A stretch of 64,000 nt of DNA from CF-162 sp963667205 (GTDB lineage: Bacteria > Chloroflexota > Dehalococcoidia > SM23-28-2 > RBG-16-64-32), in assembly GCA_963667205.1 (NCBI GenBank), contig OY762959.1, positions 1,364,001 through 1,428,000 of the forward strand, written 5' to 3'. Shown here piece after piece: positions 11,186-20,078 of this stretch. Position 1 is the first letter of the stretch. Every line of letters starts with the position of its first letter. A program made the position numbers and the translations under genes. The notes beneath the pieces were generated by a model. That model was not told the DNA's origin and searched no databases. It worked only from the letters and a program-made list of their open reading frames with translations.

Positions 11186-12324
11186 GCAGGGATGTTGTTG
11201 TACTGGGTGTCGGACTCCATCCGTTCGGTCGTTGGCCCGACAAGACGGCCCCGGAGCTAGTGAGGGAAGCAGCGACGATGGCGCTGGACATGGCGAACGT
11301 CTCGTTCAAGGACGTTCAGCTCGTCACCTGCGGCCGTGTGGAACCCAGCAGCGGGGGCGCCTTCGAAGCCGTATCTGAGCTTGGGATGACCGGCATCCCG
11401 ATGATCACGACGGACATGGCCTGCGCCAGCAGCTCGACCGCGCTGCGCCAGGCCTGCCAGGCGATTGAGTTCGGCGTCGCCGACGTGGCGCTCGTCGTTG
11501 GGTTCGAGCGCATGGAACGCGGCCTCGTGAAGGCAGGCACGGAAGGCTCGTACAAAGACAAGCTGGGCCTGGGACTGATGCCGCCTCGCTACGCGCTGAA
11601 GGCGCAAGCCTACATCGAGAGGCACGACGTTCCCGTCGAGGCGTTCGCGCAAGTCTCGGTCAAATCGCACCGGAACGCCGCTCAGAACAAGTTCGCCCAT
11701 CACCAGAAGGAACTTTCGCTCGAAGACGTCCTCAACTCACGCATGATCGCCGAGCCGATCACCCTCTACCAGTGCTGTCCGACGAGCGATGGCGCGGCCG
11801 CCATTGTCGTCTGCGCCAGGGATGTCGCCGCACGCTACTCGCAGAAGTGGATCCGAGTCGCCGGGTGGGGCATGGGAACGCCTCGCTACGAAGATTCGCA
11901 GAGCCTCGAAACGGATGCGGACCTGACAGACGAGGTCGCCCGACGGATCGCAGGCGAGGCGTACGAGCGTGCAGGCGTCGGGCCCAAGGACGTGGGAGTC
12001 ACCCAACTGCACGACGCATTCACCGCCGGCGAGATCGTGCGCATGGAAGCGCTGGGCCTCTGCGACGAGGGGGAGGCGGCACACCTTACCCTGAACGGCG
12101 AGACCGCGATCAACGGCAGCGTCCCCGTGAATACCGACGGCGGGCTCCTGAGCCGTGGCCACCCGCTCGGCGCCACCGGCGTGGCCCAGGTCGCCGAGAT
12201 CTACTGGCAGCTCCTGGGCGAGGCCGGTTCCCGACAGGTGGAAGGGCCGCCAAAGGTCGGTCTCTGCCATAACGCGGGCGGTGGCGCCAGCGCGGGCATC
12301 GTCGTCCATGTCTTCGACCGCTAG
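11182..12324 (+). CDS. Thiolase-like protein (SCP-x/Ltp2-type acetyl-CoA acetyltransferase family)
   Basis: 380 residues, GTG start overlapping the DUF35 stop. The N-terminal nucleophile position is DMACASSSTAL (Cys present). The His motif GHPLGATG is intact, and the C-terminal motif reads LCHNAGGGASAG. It belongs to the lipid-transfer/SCP2-thiolase-like branch rather than degradative thiolase I/II. The usual reaction is thiolytic C-C cleavage of 3-ketoacyl-CoA, but members paired with DUF35 proteins can act as retro-aldolases. With both the Cys and His residues kept, thiolysis is possible here. The substrate is unknown. The following MmgE/PrpD genes have their own promoter region. Confidence 0.85.
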   Translation: MSRDVVVLGVGLHPFGRWPDKTAPELVREAATMALDMANVSFKDVQLVTCGRVEPSSGGAFEAVSELGMTGIPMITTDMACASSSTALRQACQAIEFGVADVALVVGFERMERGLVKAGTEGSYKDKLGLGLMPPRYALKAQAYIERHDVPVEAFAQVSVKSHRNAAQNKFAHHQKELSLEDVLNSRMIAEPITLYQCCPTSDGAAAIVVCARDVAARYSQKWIRVAGWGMGTPRYEDSQSLETDADLTDEVARRIAGEAYERAGVGPKDVGVTQLHDAFTAGEIVRMEALGLCDEGEAAHLTLNGETAINGSVPVNTDGGLLSRGHPLGATGVAQVAEIYWQLLGEAGSRQVEGPPKVGLCHNAGGGASAGIVVHVFDR

Positions 12325-12374
12325 CCGCGGCTGACTCCCGCCCGGCGCATTCGCCAGTTTTCGCGAGCCGTTCC

Positions 12375-12404
12375 TTGCCAAAGTGAGACATCTGCTCACA
12401 TACT
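12375..12404 (+). promoter_or_regulatory. Promoter with embedded dyad upstream of the MmgE/PrpD pair
   Basis: TTGCCA (12375-12380) and CATACT (12399-12404) are 18 bases apart. The spacer holds a perfect inverted repeat GTGAG-N7-CTCAC (12383-12399), placed as a repressor operator would be. The ribosome binding site AAAGGAGG lies just before the GTG at 12446. Confidence 0.35.
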
Positions 12405-12445
12405 TACCGCGAAATAAGACTGCTTTGTAGTAAAGGAGGCGCGCC

Positions 12446-13837
12446 GTGGATGCCGCTGAAACCTTCACGCGCTTCGTTCATGGGCTAAGCTACGACGACC
12501 TCTCGCCGGGAGCGATCGAGGTAACGCGCGTCGACGTTCTTGACACGATATCGACGATCCTGGGCGGCAGCGGTCAGCCGGGCTGCGGCGACGTCGTAGG
12601 CCTCGTCCAGGACTGGGGCGGCAAGCCGGAGTCCACGGTGCTCGTCTATGGCAATCGCGTTCCCGCGCCGATGGCCGCCTGGGCCAACGGCACGATGGGC
12701 CACGCGCTTGACTACGACGACACGTACGACCTGGCAGCCCCCCTTCACGCCGGTGTGTCCATCGTGCCGGCCGCGCTGGCCGCCGCCGAGCACTCGGGCG
12801 GCGTCTCGGGAAAGGCACTCATGACAGCGGTCGCTGGCGGTGTCGAGTTCATGTGCCGCATGAGCAAGGCAACGATCGGTGGCTTGAACGGATGGCACCT
12901 GACCGCGGTCTACGGGACGCTGGCGAGCGCGATGGCTGCGGCCAAGGTGATGGGACTGGACGAACGAGGGATCTCGAACGCCGTCGGAATCGCCTACGCC
13001 AGCGCCTCCGGCAACCTGCAGTGCGTCGATGACGCCGCCCTGACCAAACGACTCCAGGCCGGCCTCGCCGCGCAGGGAGGCGTCCAGTCCGCGCTGCTGG
13101 CCGAGCGTGGGTTCACCGGCTCGTTCAACACGCTCGAGGGGGAGAACGGCCTGTTCAACGTCTACCACGGTGGCAACTACGACCCCGCGCCGCTGACCAA
13201 CGGACTGGGCGAGATCTGGGAGATGGAGCGTTTGAGCTTCAAGCCGTGGCCGTCGTGTCGCTACACGCACACTTATGTCACCGCCACGCTGGACCTCGTG
13301 GAGAGCAACGATCTACAGGCCGCGGCGGTCGAAGAGGTCATCGTTGCGCCTCCTGTGCTCTGCGATCCGCTGGAAGTGAAACAGTCCCCGCGGACGATCG
13401 TCGACGCTCAGTTCAGCGTGCCGTACACGGTGGCGCGCGCCGTGATTGGGCGCAAGGTTGGTATCGGCGACTTCACAGACGCTGCAATCGCTGATCCTGA
13501 GCTTCTGGAGATGACACACCGCGTTCACCCTCGGGCCGAAGACGAGATCATGGCCGGCTATTGGAAGCAAGTAACCGAAGCGATCGTCGAGATCCGCATG
13601 ACCGACGGCCGCTCGTTCAAGAAGAGGGTCGACTTCCCGTTCGGTCATCCCGATAACCCGATGCCGTTCGAGGCGTTTGTCGAGAAGTTCCGGGACTGCG
13701 CATCGTGGGCTGCCCGAACGATCGATGATGAAGCGCAGACGAGGCTTCTCACCGAGATCCGTCAACTTGAGACGCTTTCAGACGTCACCGGTCTCGTCGA
13801 TCTGGCAGTCGGTGCTAAGGCGCCGGCCGCGAGTTGA
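12446..13837 (+). CDS. MmgE/PrpD family protein
   Basis: 463 residues, GTG 12446 with AAAGGAGG 6 bases upstream. The whole length matches the MmgE/PrpD fold: MGHALDYDDTYDLAAPLHAG is the signature region, and KPWPSCRYTHTY lies in the C-terminal lid. PrpD is 2-methylcitrate dehydratase, but the family also includes cis-aconitate decarboxylase and iminodisuccinate epimerase. No PrpB or PrpC is nearby, so a methylcitrate-cycle role is not supported, and dehydration or isomerisation of another polycarboxylate is possible. It is followed after 11 bases by a paralogue in the same direction. Confidence 0.85.
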   Translation: MDAAETFTRFVHGLSYDDLSPGAIEVTRVDVLDTISTILGGSGQPGCGDVVGLVQDWGGKPESTVLVYGNRVPAPMAAWANGTMGHALDYDDTYDLAAPLHAGVSIVPAALAAAEHSGGVSGKALMTAVAGGVEFMCRMSKATIGGLNGWHLTAVYGTLASAMAAAKVMGLDERGISNAVGIAYASASGNLQCVDDAALTKRLQAGLAAQGGVQSALLAERGFTGSFNTLEGENGLFNVYHGGNYDPAPLTNGLGEIWEMERLSFKPWPSCRYTHTYVTATLDLVESNDLQAAAVEEVIVAPPVLCDPLEVKQSPRTIVDAQFSVPYTVARAVIGRKVGIGDFTDAAIADPELLEMTHRVHPRAEDEIMAGYWKQVTEAIVEIRMTDGRSFKKRVDFPFGHPDNPMPFEAFVEKFRDCASWAARTIDDEAQTRLLTEIRQLETLSDVTGLVDLAVGAKAPAAS

Positions 13838-13848
13838 TCTAGGGACGC

Positions 13849-15204
13849 TTGCAGGCCATGGCCGGCTCGATCGCCGAGAGGTTTGCGGCCTTCACGGCAG
13901 CGTTGGATTACGATGACCTGCCCGAGCCCGTCGTGGCGAAGTCGAAGGCCGCCCTGCTGTTCAACCTCGGCGTCGCCGTCCCCAGCTACCAGGAGGAGAC
14001 GATCCTGGCCGCTCGCCGGGCGGTGCTTGAGCAGTATCCGGCAGGCGAAAACGCGAGCGCCACGTTGCTCGGCCATCGCGACCGCGTATCGCCGATCGGT
14101 GCCGCGCTCTTCAACGGAATGCTGGGCCACCGCCGGGCGCAGGACGACACTTACGTCGCCGTGCACATGGGTTCGATCGTCACGCCCGCGGCACTGGCGG
14201 CGGCCGAGCTCTCCGAGTGCAACGGACGCGAACTGCTGACTGCGCTCGTCGCGGGCTACGAGGTGGCGGCCGCTGTCACGGAACGATACGGAGAGCGGAT
14301 CACCGAGCGCGGCTTCCGGCCGAGCTCAACGATCGCCATCTTCGGGGCCGCAGCGGCCGCATCACGGCTCCTCAAGCTGAGCGAGGACCAGGTCCGGCGC
14401 GCGATCGGCATGTGCACGAGCATGAGCATGGGCGTCACTCAGTGCTGGCTGGACGGATCGATGGAGTGGATCCTTCACATGGGCATGGCGGCACAGTCCG
14501 GCTTGCTCTCCGCGCTCCTGGCGCGAGGCGACTTTCCGTCTGCTATCAACGGATTCGAGGGGGAACGCGGATACTTGAACGCGTTTCACGGCAGCGCGGA
14601 CGGCGCGAGCGATGTTGGGAACGACCTTGGCCGCGAGTGGCGGATCCTCGACGTGACGTTCAAGCCCTACCCGATCGGGATGGCGGCCCACGGCACGGTC
14701 AAGGCGACATTTGGCCTTCTGAAAGAGCACTCCCTGAACCACGAGGACGTGGAGCGCGTCGAGATCAGGATGAACCCGTTCAACGCAAGCTACCCCGGGC
14801 ACGCCAGCGTCGGGCCGTTCCCAACTCCGGTGAGCGTCATCATCAGCTCGCCGTTCTGCGTCGCGCTGGCGCTGGTCGAGAGGCGCATTACCCTCGACGG
14901 CCTGCAGCTGATCGACGACCCGAACGTGATGAGGATCTGCCGCAACTCAACGGTCGTGTCAGACGACCGCCTGGAGCACCTCTGCGCCGAGGTGGTGCTG
15001 ACGATGCGATCCGGCGAGCAACTCAGCGGGCGGTTCGAGCCGGGCCCGGACGATCTGATCTACGGCTTCGATGAGACTCTGGAGCTGGTCCGGGGCGTCG
15101 CCGAGGACGAGGGCTATCCTCTGGAGCGGATCGAAAAAGCGGCGAGCGCAATCCGGACCATCGATGGCCACGAGCGCGCCGCTGACCTCACGTCGCTGAT
15201 CTAG
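13849..15204 (+). CDS. MmgE/PrpD family protein, second copy
   Basis: 451 residues from TTG 13849 (AGGGA 4 bases upstream); ATG 13858 is an equally good start. The same fold as the preceding gene (LDYDDLPEPVV, FNGMLGHRRAQDDTYVAVHMG, FKPYPIGMAAHGTVKA), but clearly diverged, so this is an old duplication. In place of the usual LDxDD at the signature it reads HRRAQDDTY. The pair may form a hetero-oligomer or act on two related acids. It ends 12 bases before the convergent cobalamin-binding gene. Confidence 0.82.
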   Translation: MQAMAGSIAERFAAFTAALDYDDLPEPVVAKSKAALLFNLGVAVPSYQEETILAARRAVLEQYPAGENASATLLGHRDRVSPIGAALFNGMLGHRRAQDDTYVAVHMGSIVTPAALAAAELSECNGRELLTALVAGYEVAAAVTERYGERITERGFRPSSTIAIFGAAAAASRLLKLSEDQVRRAIGMCTSMSMGVTQCWLDGSMEWILHMGMAAQSGLLSALLARGDFPSAINGFEGERGYLNAFHGSADGASDVGNDLGREWRILDVTFKPYPIGMAAHGTVKATFGLLKEHSLNHEDVERVEIRMNPFNASYPGHASVGPFPTPVSVIISSPFCVALALVERRITLDGLQLIDDPNVMRICRNSTVVSDDRLEHLCAEVVLTMRSGEQLSGRFEPGPDDLIYGFDETLELVRGVAEDEGYPLERIEKAASAIRTIDGHERAADLTSLI

Positions 15205-15216
15205 ACGGCCGTGCGG

Positions 15217-15627
15217 TCAATCAGACCGATCGACGGCCCCCTCAACGTATTCGATGATATCGGTGATCGTTGTGTCGGGGCCAAAGACCTTGTGTACCCC
15301 GATCTCCGTCAACGTCGGGACATCCTGCTGCGGTATGATCCCGCCCGCCACGACGATGACGTCGTCCATCCCCAACTCCGCGAGATGCTTGAGGACTTGC
15401 CGGCAGTGCTCTTTGTGGGAGCCCGACAGAAAGCTCAGGCCGATGACGTCGACGTCTTCCTCCAGCGCCGCTGCCGCGACCATCTCCGCCGTTTGCCGCG
15501 GCCCTGTGTAGACGACCTCCATGCCGGCCTCACGGAGCACGCGGGCCACTAGCTTCGCGCCCATCTCGTGCCCATCAAGGCCGGGCTTCGCCACCAGGAC
15601 TCGGATCGGTCGGGATCTAACGGCCAC
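15217..15627 (-). CDS. Cobalamin-binding small subunit of a B12-dependent acyl-CoA mutase
   Basis: 136 residues, a stand-alone B12-binding domain like the C-terminal part of methylmalonyl-CoA mutase. The DxHxxG motif DGHEMG supplies the His that coordinates cobalt. The SxL motif GLSFLSGSH and the VVAGGIIPQQD loop hold the nucleotide tail. It lies 19 bases downstream of the large-subunit gene, so both are in one transcript. It is the only cobalamin domain in the window and could also serve the second large subunit at 32173-33864 (inference). Confidence 0.92.
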   Translation of the reverse strand: MAVRSRPIRVLVAKPGLDGHEMGAKLVARVLREAGMEVVYTGPRQTAEMVAAAALEEDVDVIGLSFLSGSHKEHCRQVLKHLAELGMDDVIVVAGGIIPQQDVPTLTEIGVHKVFGPDTTITDIIEYVEGAVDRSD

Positions 15628-15646
15628 CGGGAGGTCCTTTCCGTGA

Positions 15647-17386
15647 TCAGGCTGCGCGCGAGGGCTGATGCTGGCCGAAGGCCTCTCGCATCACTTCGAA
15701 GATCTCGCCCGCCGTGCAGTAGCTCCGGACTGCATCCAGCATAGCCGGCACGATGTTGTGCCCTGCCGTCTCTGCCTTGCGCTGGCAGGCGTCGCGCAGG
15801 TTCGCCAGGCCCTTGCTCGCCGTGGCGGCGTCGCGCTCGTCGCGGAGCTTCTGGACCCGTTCGACCTGACGCTGCGCCGTGTCTTCGGCGACCTGGAAGA
15901 CCGGTACTACGGGCTCTTCCTCCTCCACGAACTTGTTGACGCCAACGACCACGCGATTACCGGCGTCGACCTCTCGCTGCCGGGTGACGGTGCCTTCGAC
16001 CATGCGCTCATCGTAGAGGCCGGCGTCTATCGCCTTCACGGCGCCTCCCATGGACTCGACCTGGTCCAGCAGGCGCTCGGCGTCCTTCTCCAGCCGCGCC
16101 GTCAGGTCCTCGACGAAGTATGAGCCGCCGAGAGGATCGACGGTGTTAGCGACTCCGCTCTCGTGGTGGATGATCTGCTTCGTGAGCTGAGCGACGCGAG
16201 TCGACTCATACGTTGGCAGCCCGAGCGCCTCATCGTAAGCCGGTGCCCAGATGTGCTCCACGCCGCCAAGGATAGCGGCCAGCACCTGGAGGCTCGCACG
16301 GACAGTGTTGTTCAGAGGCTGAAGCGCCGTCATGAGCGTGCCGTTCGTGTACGTCGTGATGCGCAGGCCGAGGACTTTGGGATCGTCGCACGCGTAGCGC
16401 CTCTTCATGAACTTGGCGTATACCTTCCGGGCAGCGCGGAACTTGGCTGCCTCTTCGAAAAGGTCGCCGTCGGTGGACATGTGAAGGTCCATCGTGGGCA
16501 CGATCTGCTCGAGCTCAAGGCCGCGCCGGAGCCCGGCGTCTACGTACGTCACGAAGTTAGAGATACCGAACGCGATCTCCTCGGCCGGCGTCACCCCACC
16601 CCAGCGTACCTGTGTGCTGCACACGTACTGAGGCACCCACTGCGGCTGCTCCTTGATGATGTACTCGACGACGTCAGTAGCCAGCTCCACGGCGATCGGG
16701 ATCCCGAAGATGTAGGTGCCCCTGCCGGTGTACTCCTTCAGCGGATCGTTCTGCAGCCGCACGCGCATATTCTTCGGATCGAAGCCTTTGGCCTCGCCGG
16801 CCGACTGGAAGAGCGCCAGGGCATAAGGGCCGATGCAGTTGCCGACGGTGCTCAGTCCCACCTGGTCCAGGGGGATGCCGTCGAAAAGTTGTTCGGCGTC
16901 CTTGAGTGAGCTCACCGCGACACCCGCCCGCCCCACCTCGCCGAAGGCCATCGGGTGGTCGGGGTCGTACCCGAGCTGTGTGGGAAGGTCCATCGCGAGA
17001 GTGAGCCAGTTCGCCCCATGGGAGACAAGCTCCCGGTATCTCTCGTTCGCGTCGCTGCTGTCTCCAAAGCCGGTGTAGAAGTCGTGTGGCCACTCGAAGT
17101 TGCGATAGCCGGCAGCGTAGCGGCCGCGCGTAAACGGATACTGCCCCGCCCAGCCGCTGTCGCGCTCGTAGACGTGATCGGCCACGTCCGCCGGGGTGTA
17201 TTGACGCTTGACTAGATAATCGCCGCCCAGCGTGCGAAACTCATCCTTCGTCTCGGGCTTGGCGGACAGTTCCGCCTGCAGGGTGGTCTCTTCCCAGCGC
17301 TGATCAGCGGACAGAAGCCCTTCGACGTCGTCCCCGTTGCGGCTCCCGTTGGCCTGCTGCTTTCGAGTTTTCTCCGAGCGCGCCAT
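15647..17386 (-). CDS. B12-dependent acyl-CoA mutase large subunit (methylmalonyl-CoA mutase family)
   Basis: 579 residues from ATG 17386 (AAGGAGG upstream). TIM-barrel catalytic subunit without a cobalamin domain. It has YPFTRGRYAAGYRNFEWPHD (keeps the Tyr equivalent to Tyr89), QNDPLKEYTGRGTYIF (Gln197 and Arg207 equivalents) and LNNTVRASLQVLAAILGGVE. The position of the catalytic His244 of Propionibacterium mutase, 37 residues after Arg207 with no gap, is Gln here (YVCSTQVRWGG instead of ISGYHMQEAG). The segment normally reading SMTMNGA is LSTVGNCIG. So it belongs to a divergent subgroup, and its substrate may not be methylmalonyl-CoA. Residue numbers are from memory of the family. Confidence 0.85.
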   Translation of the reverse strand: MARSEKTRKQQANGSRNGDDVEGLLSADQRWEETTLQAELSAKPETKDEFRTLGGDYLVKRQYTPADVADHVYERDSGWAGQYPFTRGRYAAGYRNFEWPHDFYTGFGDSSDANERYRELVSHGANWLTLAMDLPTQLGYDPDHPMAFGEVGRAGVAVSSLKDAEQLFDGIPLDQVGLSTVGNCIGPYALALFQSAGEAKGFDPKNMRVRLQNDPLKEYTGRGTYIFGIPIAVELATDVVEYIIKEQPQWVPQYVCSTQVRWGGVTPAEEIAFGISNFVTYVDAGLRRGLELEQIVPTMDLHMSTDGDLFEEAAKFRAARKVYAKFMKRRYACDDPKVLGLRITTYTNGTLMTALQPLNNTVRASLQVLAAILGGVEHIWAPAYDEALGLPTYESTRVAQLTKQIIHHESGVANTVDPLGGSYFVEDLTARLEKDAERLLDQVESMGGAVKAIDAGLYDERMVEGTVTRQREVDAGNRVVVGVNKFVEEEEPVVPVFQVAEDTAQRQVERVQKLRDERDAATASKGLANLRDACQRKAETAGHNIVPAMLDAVRSYCTAGEIFEVMREAFGQHQPSRAA

Positions 17387-17555
17387 GACGTCCTCCTTGA
17401 CCTGCCCGGTCGCCAGAACGCCGGAGGCGCTTTGTCTGGCCGCCAGGTGACGAGGGGGATCGATGGCCGCATGTTGCCAGACCCCCAAACTCGAGGGTAG
17501 TTTAGCACAAGCGGAAACCGGAATAAGGGTTCTATCAAGCAGATCGGAGGAGACA

Positions 17556-18032
17556 ATGACTCTCGAGAACGTTGAGCAACGGCTGAGGAATCTGGAGGAT
17601 ATCGAAGCAATTCGGACGCTCAAGGCTCGCTACTGCGCCTACTGTGACAACAGCTACGATCCGGACGGGATAGCCGGTCTCTTCGTGGACGAAGGCGTCT
17701 GGGATGGTGGTGACCGAATGGGCGAGTACAACGGCAAGGAGGCCATTCGCGACTTCTTTGCTGAGGCCTCCAAGATGTTTCCGTTCGCCCTTCACTACGG
17801 GCTCAACCACACCATCGATGTTGACGGGGACAGCGCCCGCGGGACGTGGTTCCTCTTCATGGCGGCGACACGGCGCGACGAGCACGGCGAGCGGGCGATC
17901 TGGAACGCACTGCGATACGAAGATGACCTGGTTCGCGTTGACGGCCAGTGGAAGTTCAAGCGGATTCGCGTAGCAGAGCGCTACTTCACGACTCCGTTCG
18001 ACGTTGGCTGGGCGAAACAGGCGAGCCTCTGA
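17556..18032 (+). CDS. SnoaL-like (NTF2-fold) protein
   Basis: 158 residues; ATG 17556 was chosen for its GGAGGAG 6 bases upstream. IEAIRTLKARYCAYCDN, YDPDGIAGLFVDEGVWDGG and GKEAIRDFF are typical of the SnoaL_4 branch, followed by HYGLNHTIDVDGDSARGTW. The fold forms a conical pocket used by isomerases, dehydratases and ring-hydroxylating dioxygenase small subunits. Asp and His residues at the pocket are present, but no specific reaction can be assigned. It is divergent from the mutase operon and precedes the ABC importer, which has its own promoter. Confidence 0.75.
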   Translation: MTLENVEQRLRNLEDIEAIRTLKARYCAYCDNSYDPDGIAGLFVDEGVWDGGDRMGEYNGKEAIRDFFAEASKMFPFALHYGLNHTIDVDGDSARGTWFLFMAATRRDEHGERAIWNALRYEDDLVRVDGQWKFKRIRVAERYFTTPFDVGWAKQASL

Positions 18033-18052
18033 GCGGCGGCCACGGACCTTCG

Positions 18053-18081
18053 TTGACAACCTCTGTTCGCCTACGTACATT
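18053..18081 (+). promoter_or_regulatory. Strong sigma-70 type promoter of the ABC importer operon
   Basis: TTGACA (18053-18058) and TACATT (18076-18081) with 17-base spacing, about 50 bases before the permease ATG. Confidence 0.65.
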
Positions 18082-18130
18082 CGTCTTACGAACCACGTCG
18101 CGTTTGTGCGAGTGCGTATTGTACTGAGCC

Positions 18131-19150
18131 ATGGGAAGGTACCTTCGACGACGCCTACTGACCGCAGCCGTGGTTCTCGTCGGCATCTCGTTCATCTCGT
18201 TCGCGTTCGTCTACCTTCTGCCCGGCGACCCGGTCTCCTCGAGATACCCGAACATCACTGTGGAGGACCGCGAACGGATTCGCGAGCAGCTGGGACTCAA
18301 CGACCCGCTACCGGCACGCTACTCGACGTACGTCACCAACCTCTTCCAGGGCGACTGGGGCGAGTCCTACAACACCGGTCAGTCGGTGGTCGAAGACCTC
18401 CAGGACCGTGTGCCAGCGTCACTGGAGATCGCCCTCTACTCGATGTTTCTTGCCGGCCTCGCGGGCAACGTTCTGGGGGTCTTATCGGCGCTGAATAGAG
18501 ACCGGCGGGTCGACGGCATGATCCGCATGTTCACGAGCGCCACGTTGTCGGTCCCCGTCTTCTGGAGTTCGCTGATCTTCATCTATCTGTTCTTCTCGTT
18601 GATATCGATCGCACCGGCGCCCATTGGGCGGCTTCCCGTCGGCGTTGACTCGCCTGACAAGATCACCGGACTCTACACTATCGACTCGCTCTTAGCGCTG
18701 GACTTTCCCCTGTTCTGGACGGCTGCCAAGCAGCTGTTCTTACCTGTCCTGGCCCTGTCGTTGTTCCTTCTTTCGCCGATAACGCGCGTAGCAAGGGCGG
18801 CGATGATCGAGACGCTACAGCAGCGCTACATCCTGACCGCGCAGGCCCTTGGCGTCCCCTCACGCACGGTCATCCTGCGCGACGCAATGCCGAACTCACT
18901 ACTTTCGGTGATCACCCTGGTCGGATTCCTCTTCGGATATCTGGTGACCGGCGACGCCCTGGTCGAGAAGGTGTTTTCGTGGCCCGGCCTGGGCCTCTAT
19001 GCCGTCGATGCCGTCGCCACCAGCGATCACGCCGTGATTCAGGGGGCGCTCCTGCTTGTGGCTGTCTCAATCTTATCTATCAACGTCGCCGTCGACCTCT
19101 TGTACGGCGTCATCGACCCGCGCATTCGAGCTCAGTATGAAGTTAACTGA
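18131..19150 (+). CDS. ABC importer permease, DppB/OppB type
   Basis: 339 residues, ATG 18131. Starts with the typical MGRYLRRRLLTAAVVLVGIS first helix, then YLLPGDPVSSRYPNITVEDR and the extracellular loop. The cytoplasmic EAA-like loop is ARAAMIETLQQRYILTAQAL, which contacts the ATPases. Six membrane helices are expected. First gene of a five-gene peptide/nickel-class importer (permease, permease, ATPase, ATPase, binding protein). The substrate class is peptides or other small amide compounds; specificity cannot be read from the permease. Confidence 0.92.
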   Translation: MGRYLRRRLLTAAVVLVGISFISFAFVYLLPGDPVSSRYPNITVEDRERIREQLGLNDPLPARYSTYVTNLFQGDWGESYNTGQSVVEDLQDRVPASLEIALYSMFLAGLAGNVLGVLSALNRDRRVDGMIRMFTSATLSVPVFWSSLIFIYLFFSLISIAPAPIGRLPVGVDSPDKITGLYTIDSLLALDFPLFWTAAKQLFLPVLALSLFLLSPITRVARAAMIETLQQRYILTAQALGVPSRTVILRDAMPNSLLSVITLVGFLFGYLVTGDALVEKVFSWPGLGLYAVDAVATSDHAVIQGALLLVAVSILSINVAVDLLYGVIDPRIRAQYEVN

Positions 19151-19166
19151 GCCGATAGGTTAGAAG

Positions 19167-20066
19167 TTGTCCCAAGGAACGGCCGCTCCGGACCCACCGC
19201 TGGCAAGGGCACCCACGTTTCTGAAACAGCTGCCCCTGCGGACGATCCTGAACGCCCTCCGCCACAGGATCGGCATCGTTCTCAGCATAGTGGTGCTTTT
19301 CACGCTGATCGCCCCGCTCCTCGCGCCGTTCGATCCCGCTTCCACCTCATCGGATCGGCTGGCCAGCCCTTCCTGGACGCACCTGATGGGCACCGACAAC
19401 TTCGGCCGGGACATCCTGAGCCGGGTCTTCCATGGCGCCCGTCAGGACATGTTCATCGCGCTCACTGCCACGGCGATGGCGTTGTCCAGCGGCACTTTCG
19501 TGGGAGCAGTATCCGCCTACGTCGGTGGCTGGTCCGACACGGTGCTGATGAGGCTCATCGACGTCGTTCAGTCGTTCCCGATGTTCATCATGGCGCTCGG
19601 CCTCGTTGCGCTGGTGCTCAGCCCCGGCACGCAGACGATGATCATCGTCATCGGTGTCATCAACATCCCGATCTTCGCCCGTCTCATGAGAGCCGAGGTC
19701 CTGGCGCGAAAGTCTCTTCCCTATGTGGACGCTGCCCGCGCCAGCGGCAATTCGTCGGCGAAGGTCCTCTTCTATCACCTGTACCCGAACTCGATGGGAC
19801 CGGTCATGGCGCAATCTGCCGTCACGCTTGCCTGGGCGATCCTCGACGTCGCGGCGTTGAGCTTCCTGGGTGTCGGCGTCACGCCTCCGACAGCGGAGTG
19901 GGGTGTGATGGTCTCGGAGGGCGCACCGTTCATGCTGACCGGCGAGTGGTGGGTCAGCTTCTTCCCCGGCCTCGCCATAGCGCTTGCCGTCTTCGCCTTC
20001 AACTGGGTGTCGGATGAACTGCAGGACATCGTCGACCCACGCCGGCGTGTGCTCGTAAGGATGTAA
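19167..20066 (+). CDS. ABC importer permease, DppC/OppC type
   Basis: 299 residues, TTG start 19167, 16 bases after the first permease. APLLAPFDP, HLMGTDNFGRDILSRVFHGA and the EAA loop (MRAEVLARKSLPYVDAARAS) are diagnostic of the C-type subunit. It pairs with the DppB-like permease to form the membrane channel. The C-terminus ends in LQDIVDPRRRVLVRM, as expected for full length. Confidence 0.92.
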   Translation: MSQGTAAPDPPLARAPTFLKQLPLRTILNALRHRIGIVLSIVVLFTLIAPLLAPFDPASTSSDRLASPSWTHLMGTDNFGRDILSRVFHGARQDMFIALTATAMALSSGTFVGAVSAYVGGWSDTVLMRLIDVVQSFPMFIMALGLVALVLSPGTQTMIIVIGVINIPIFARLMRAEVLARKSLPYVDAARASGNSSAKVLFYHLYPNSMGPVMAQSAVTLAWAILDVAALSFLGVGVTPPTAEWGVMVSEGAPFMLTGEWWVSFFPGLAIALAVFAFNWVSDELQDIVDPRRRVLVRM

Positions 20067-20078
20067 TCGGGGCGATAC

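Noticed and set aside
12446..15204. Methylcitrate cycle locus
   Set aside because: Two PrpD-family genes are present, but there is no methylcitrate synthase or methylisocitrate lyase nearby.
15647..17386. Loss of the substrate Arg207 in the first mutase
   Set aside because: An initial alignment to the PSMRL region suggested this, but counting 37 residues back from the His244 position places Arg207 in TGRGTYIF, where it is conserved.
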